From assembly GCA_030600585.1 (NCBI GenBank), contig JAUVLU010000002.1:66740-118542 (forward strand): 51,803 nt of DNA. Direction: 5' to 3'. The first letter of the stretch is position 1, and every line of letters begins with the position of its first letter. The stretch comes from Candidatus Cloacimonadota bacterium. GTDB lineage: Bacteria; Cloacimonadota; Cloacimonadia; Cloacimonadales; TCS61. Shown piece after piece: positions 50,759 to 51,803 of the stretch. A program made the translations under genes and the position numbers. A model generated the notes under the pieces. That model worked only from the letters and a program-made list of their open reading frames with translations. It ran no database searches and was not told the DNA's origin.

Positions 50759-51552
50759 AATTTATACAACTCCGTTCTACGATCTAAAAATAGATTATTA
50801 TATTCATTAATATCTTTTTCGTCCGATTCGAGTGGATCGATCTCAGTTACGAAAACCGATTCTTCATTTTTATCCATTCTATGAATGATCTGTCCATTTG
50901 TATTTATGATCTGGCTCATACCTGTGAAATTAAGTACCTTATCTCCATTTCTCTCTCTTCCGGTTCTGTTGGAAGATACAGAGAAAACTCCATTCTCGAT
51001 CGATCGTGTTATCATTGCCTGCTGGCACCATGGAAGAACAAGGTTGGTAGGATGAGCAATTATCTGTGCTCCTGCTAAAGCCAATGAGCGTGCAGATTCG
51101 GGGAATATCCAGTCGAAACAGATCATCAAACCAACCTTAATGTTATTCTTTGCACTGAAAACATTAAATCCGGTATCTCCTGCATTGAACCATTTTTTCT
51201 CTTCGAAAAAAAGATGTGTTTTTCTGTAAATATGGATCGATGTGTCAGGATTGACCAGCATAGCAGAATTGTATATTCCATTTTCTGTTTTCTCAGCAAA
51301 ACCAACTACATAACTTGTATTGTGTTGTTTGGCAAGTTTTTGGAATAGGTTTGCAGTTGGTCCATTTCTCGGATCTTCGGCAATACTCAGCACTTCCTCT
51401 TCCGAATTGAATAAATATCCACTGGCTGCAAGTTCGGGTAATACGATCAGATCAGCAGAGACTGATCCTAAAAATGATTCCATTTTTTCCAGATTCGTTT
51501 CTACTTGCATTAATTCAGGTTCAAATTGACATATTCCAACTTTAAATCCCAT
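50755..51552 (-). CDS. Carbon-nitrogen hydrolase (nitrilase superfamily)
   Basis: 265 residues with the complete Glu-Lys-Cys triad: E40 in LIVLPELA, K111 in YRKTHLF, C145 in GLMICFDWIFPE. AHPTNLVLPWCQQAM and ENGVFSVSSNRTGRE complete the family pattern. Cleaves C-N bonds of amides or nitriles (an amidase, omega-amidase or N-carbamoylase is possible); the substrate is unassigned. GGAGGATCAATG is a strong start. First gene of a pair with the beta-helix protein. Confidence 0.93.
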   Translation of the reverse strand: MGFKVGICQFEPELMQVETNLEKMESFLGSVSADLIVLPELAASGYLFNSEEEVLSIAEDPRNGPTANLFQKLAKQHNTSYVVGFAEKTENGIYNSAMLVNPDTSIHIYRKTHLFFEEKKWFNAGDTGFNVFSAKNNIKVGLMICFDWIFPESARSLALAGAQIIAHPTNLVLPWCQQAMITRSIENGVFSVSSNRTGRERNGDKVLNFTGMSQIINTNGQIIHRMDKNEESVFVTEIDPLESDEKDINEYNNLFLDRRTELYKL

Positions 51553-51749
51553 TGATCCTCCAAAACTGCTCGAATGAAAAAAGTGAATCTTGTTTTGTCA
51601 ATCTTAAATCATTTGAATATTAATTAATAACTTTTATTATATTAATTTAATTATATATATATAATAATTTTGGACAGTAAACCCTAAAAGTATCCAGTTA
51701 ATTAATTTGAAAATATTTAATAGAAAAGTATTTGAAAAAGTAAAGAGAG

Positions 51750-51793
51750 TTATTATTCGTGTATTGGCGATATCGCCAATACACGAATAATAA
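51750..51793. repeat. Perfect 44-bp palindrome at the right edge
   Basis: TTATTATTCGTGTATTGGCG-AT (51750-51771) is followed directly by its exact reverse complement (51772-51793), with no loop. The centre is GGCGATATCGCC. The stretch 51553-51749 before it holds no gene and is mostly A/T. It is not followed by a T-run on either strand. Confidence 0.85.
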
Positions 51794-51803
51794 AAAAATC
51801 CTT

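Overview
The window looks like a chromosomal piece of an A/T-rich, Gram-negative, diderm bacterium of the Fibrobacterota-Chlorobiota-Bacteroidota (FCB) type. Candidatus Cloacimonadota or a close relative is my best guess. The support is a C-terminal sorting domain of the 'YPNPFNP' type, a TonB-dependent receptor, an Omp85-type barrel, an arabinose-5-phosphate isomerase (Kdo/LPS) and two DUF6588-like envelope proteins. The assignment is inference from gene content. I see no rRNA, CRISPR array, prophage or recognisable insertion-sequence transposase.

Layout. 1-7.3 kb: the end of a large secreted protein, a flavin-reductase-like protein, a sugar-binding lipoprotein, thrS and kdsD. 7.3-8.5 kb: a repeat field and tRNA-Ser(GGA). 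8.5-11.4 kb (minus): a MacB/LolD-type ABC transporter and a YihY/BrkB protein. 11.4-13.2 kb: palindromic repeats and aroA. 13.7-18.25 kb: a strikingly A/T-rich three-gene operon of two dynamin-like P-loop GTPases and a tail-anchored coiled-coil protein. This is the best candidate for an unusual, probably anti-phage, system. 18.4-20.7 kb (minus): a pdxA-methyltransferase fusion coupled to rnhB. 20.9-22.0 kb: a MEMO-family gene and tRNAs Gly, Cys and Leu with a terminator. 22.1-28.2 kb: a small membrane protein, a sodium/solute symporter, and a TPP riboswitch with terminator ahead of a TonB-dependent receptor, presumably for thiamin uptake.

28.2-30.0 kb (minus): an ImmA/IrrE metallopeptidase with a DUF4411-like PIN protein, resembling a toxin-antitoxin pair. 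30.3-35.9 kb (minus): a tight operon-like run coaBC-SDR-Omp85 barrel-DUF3108-queA-birA. 36.0-41.4 kb (plus): two DUF6588 paralogues, a nitroreductase, adenosine deaminase, rmuC and a tiny membrane protein. 41.5-45.4 kb (minus): tcdA, a TatD nuclease and a FecR-domain/beta-barrel protein. 45.7-49.4 kb (plus): an NFACT (Rqc2/RqcH-like) protein, queC and trmFO. 49.5-51.55 kb (minus): a nitrilase-family amidohydrolase and a beta-helix protein.

The second theme is short dispersed palindromic repeats. At least six families fill the intergenic spaces, and several copies lie inside or at the ends of genes without breaking the frame. They supply internal residues of the sorting domain, TatD and TrmFO, extra C-terminal tails on AroA, QueC and the symporter, and the TatD stop codon. 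This resembles the Rickettsia palindromic elements that insert in frame into protein genes. One copy seems instead to have truncated a signal-peptide gene just before trmFO.
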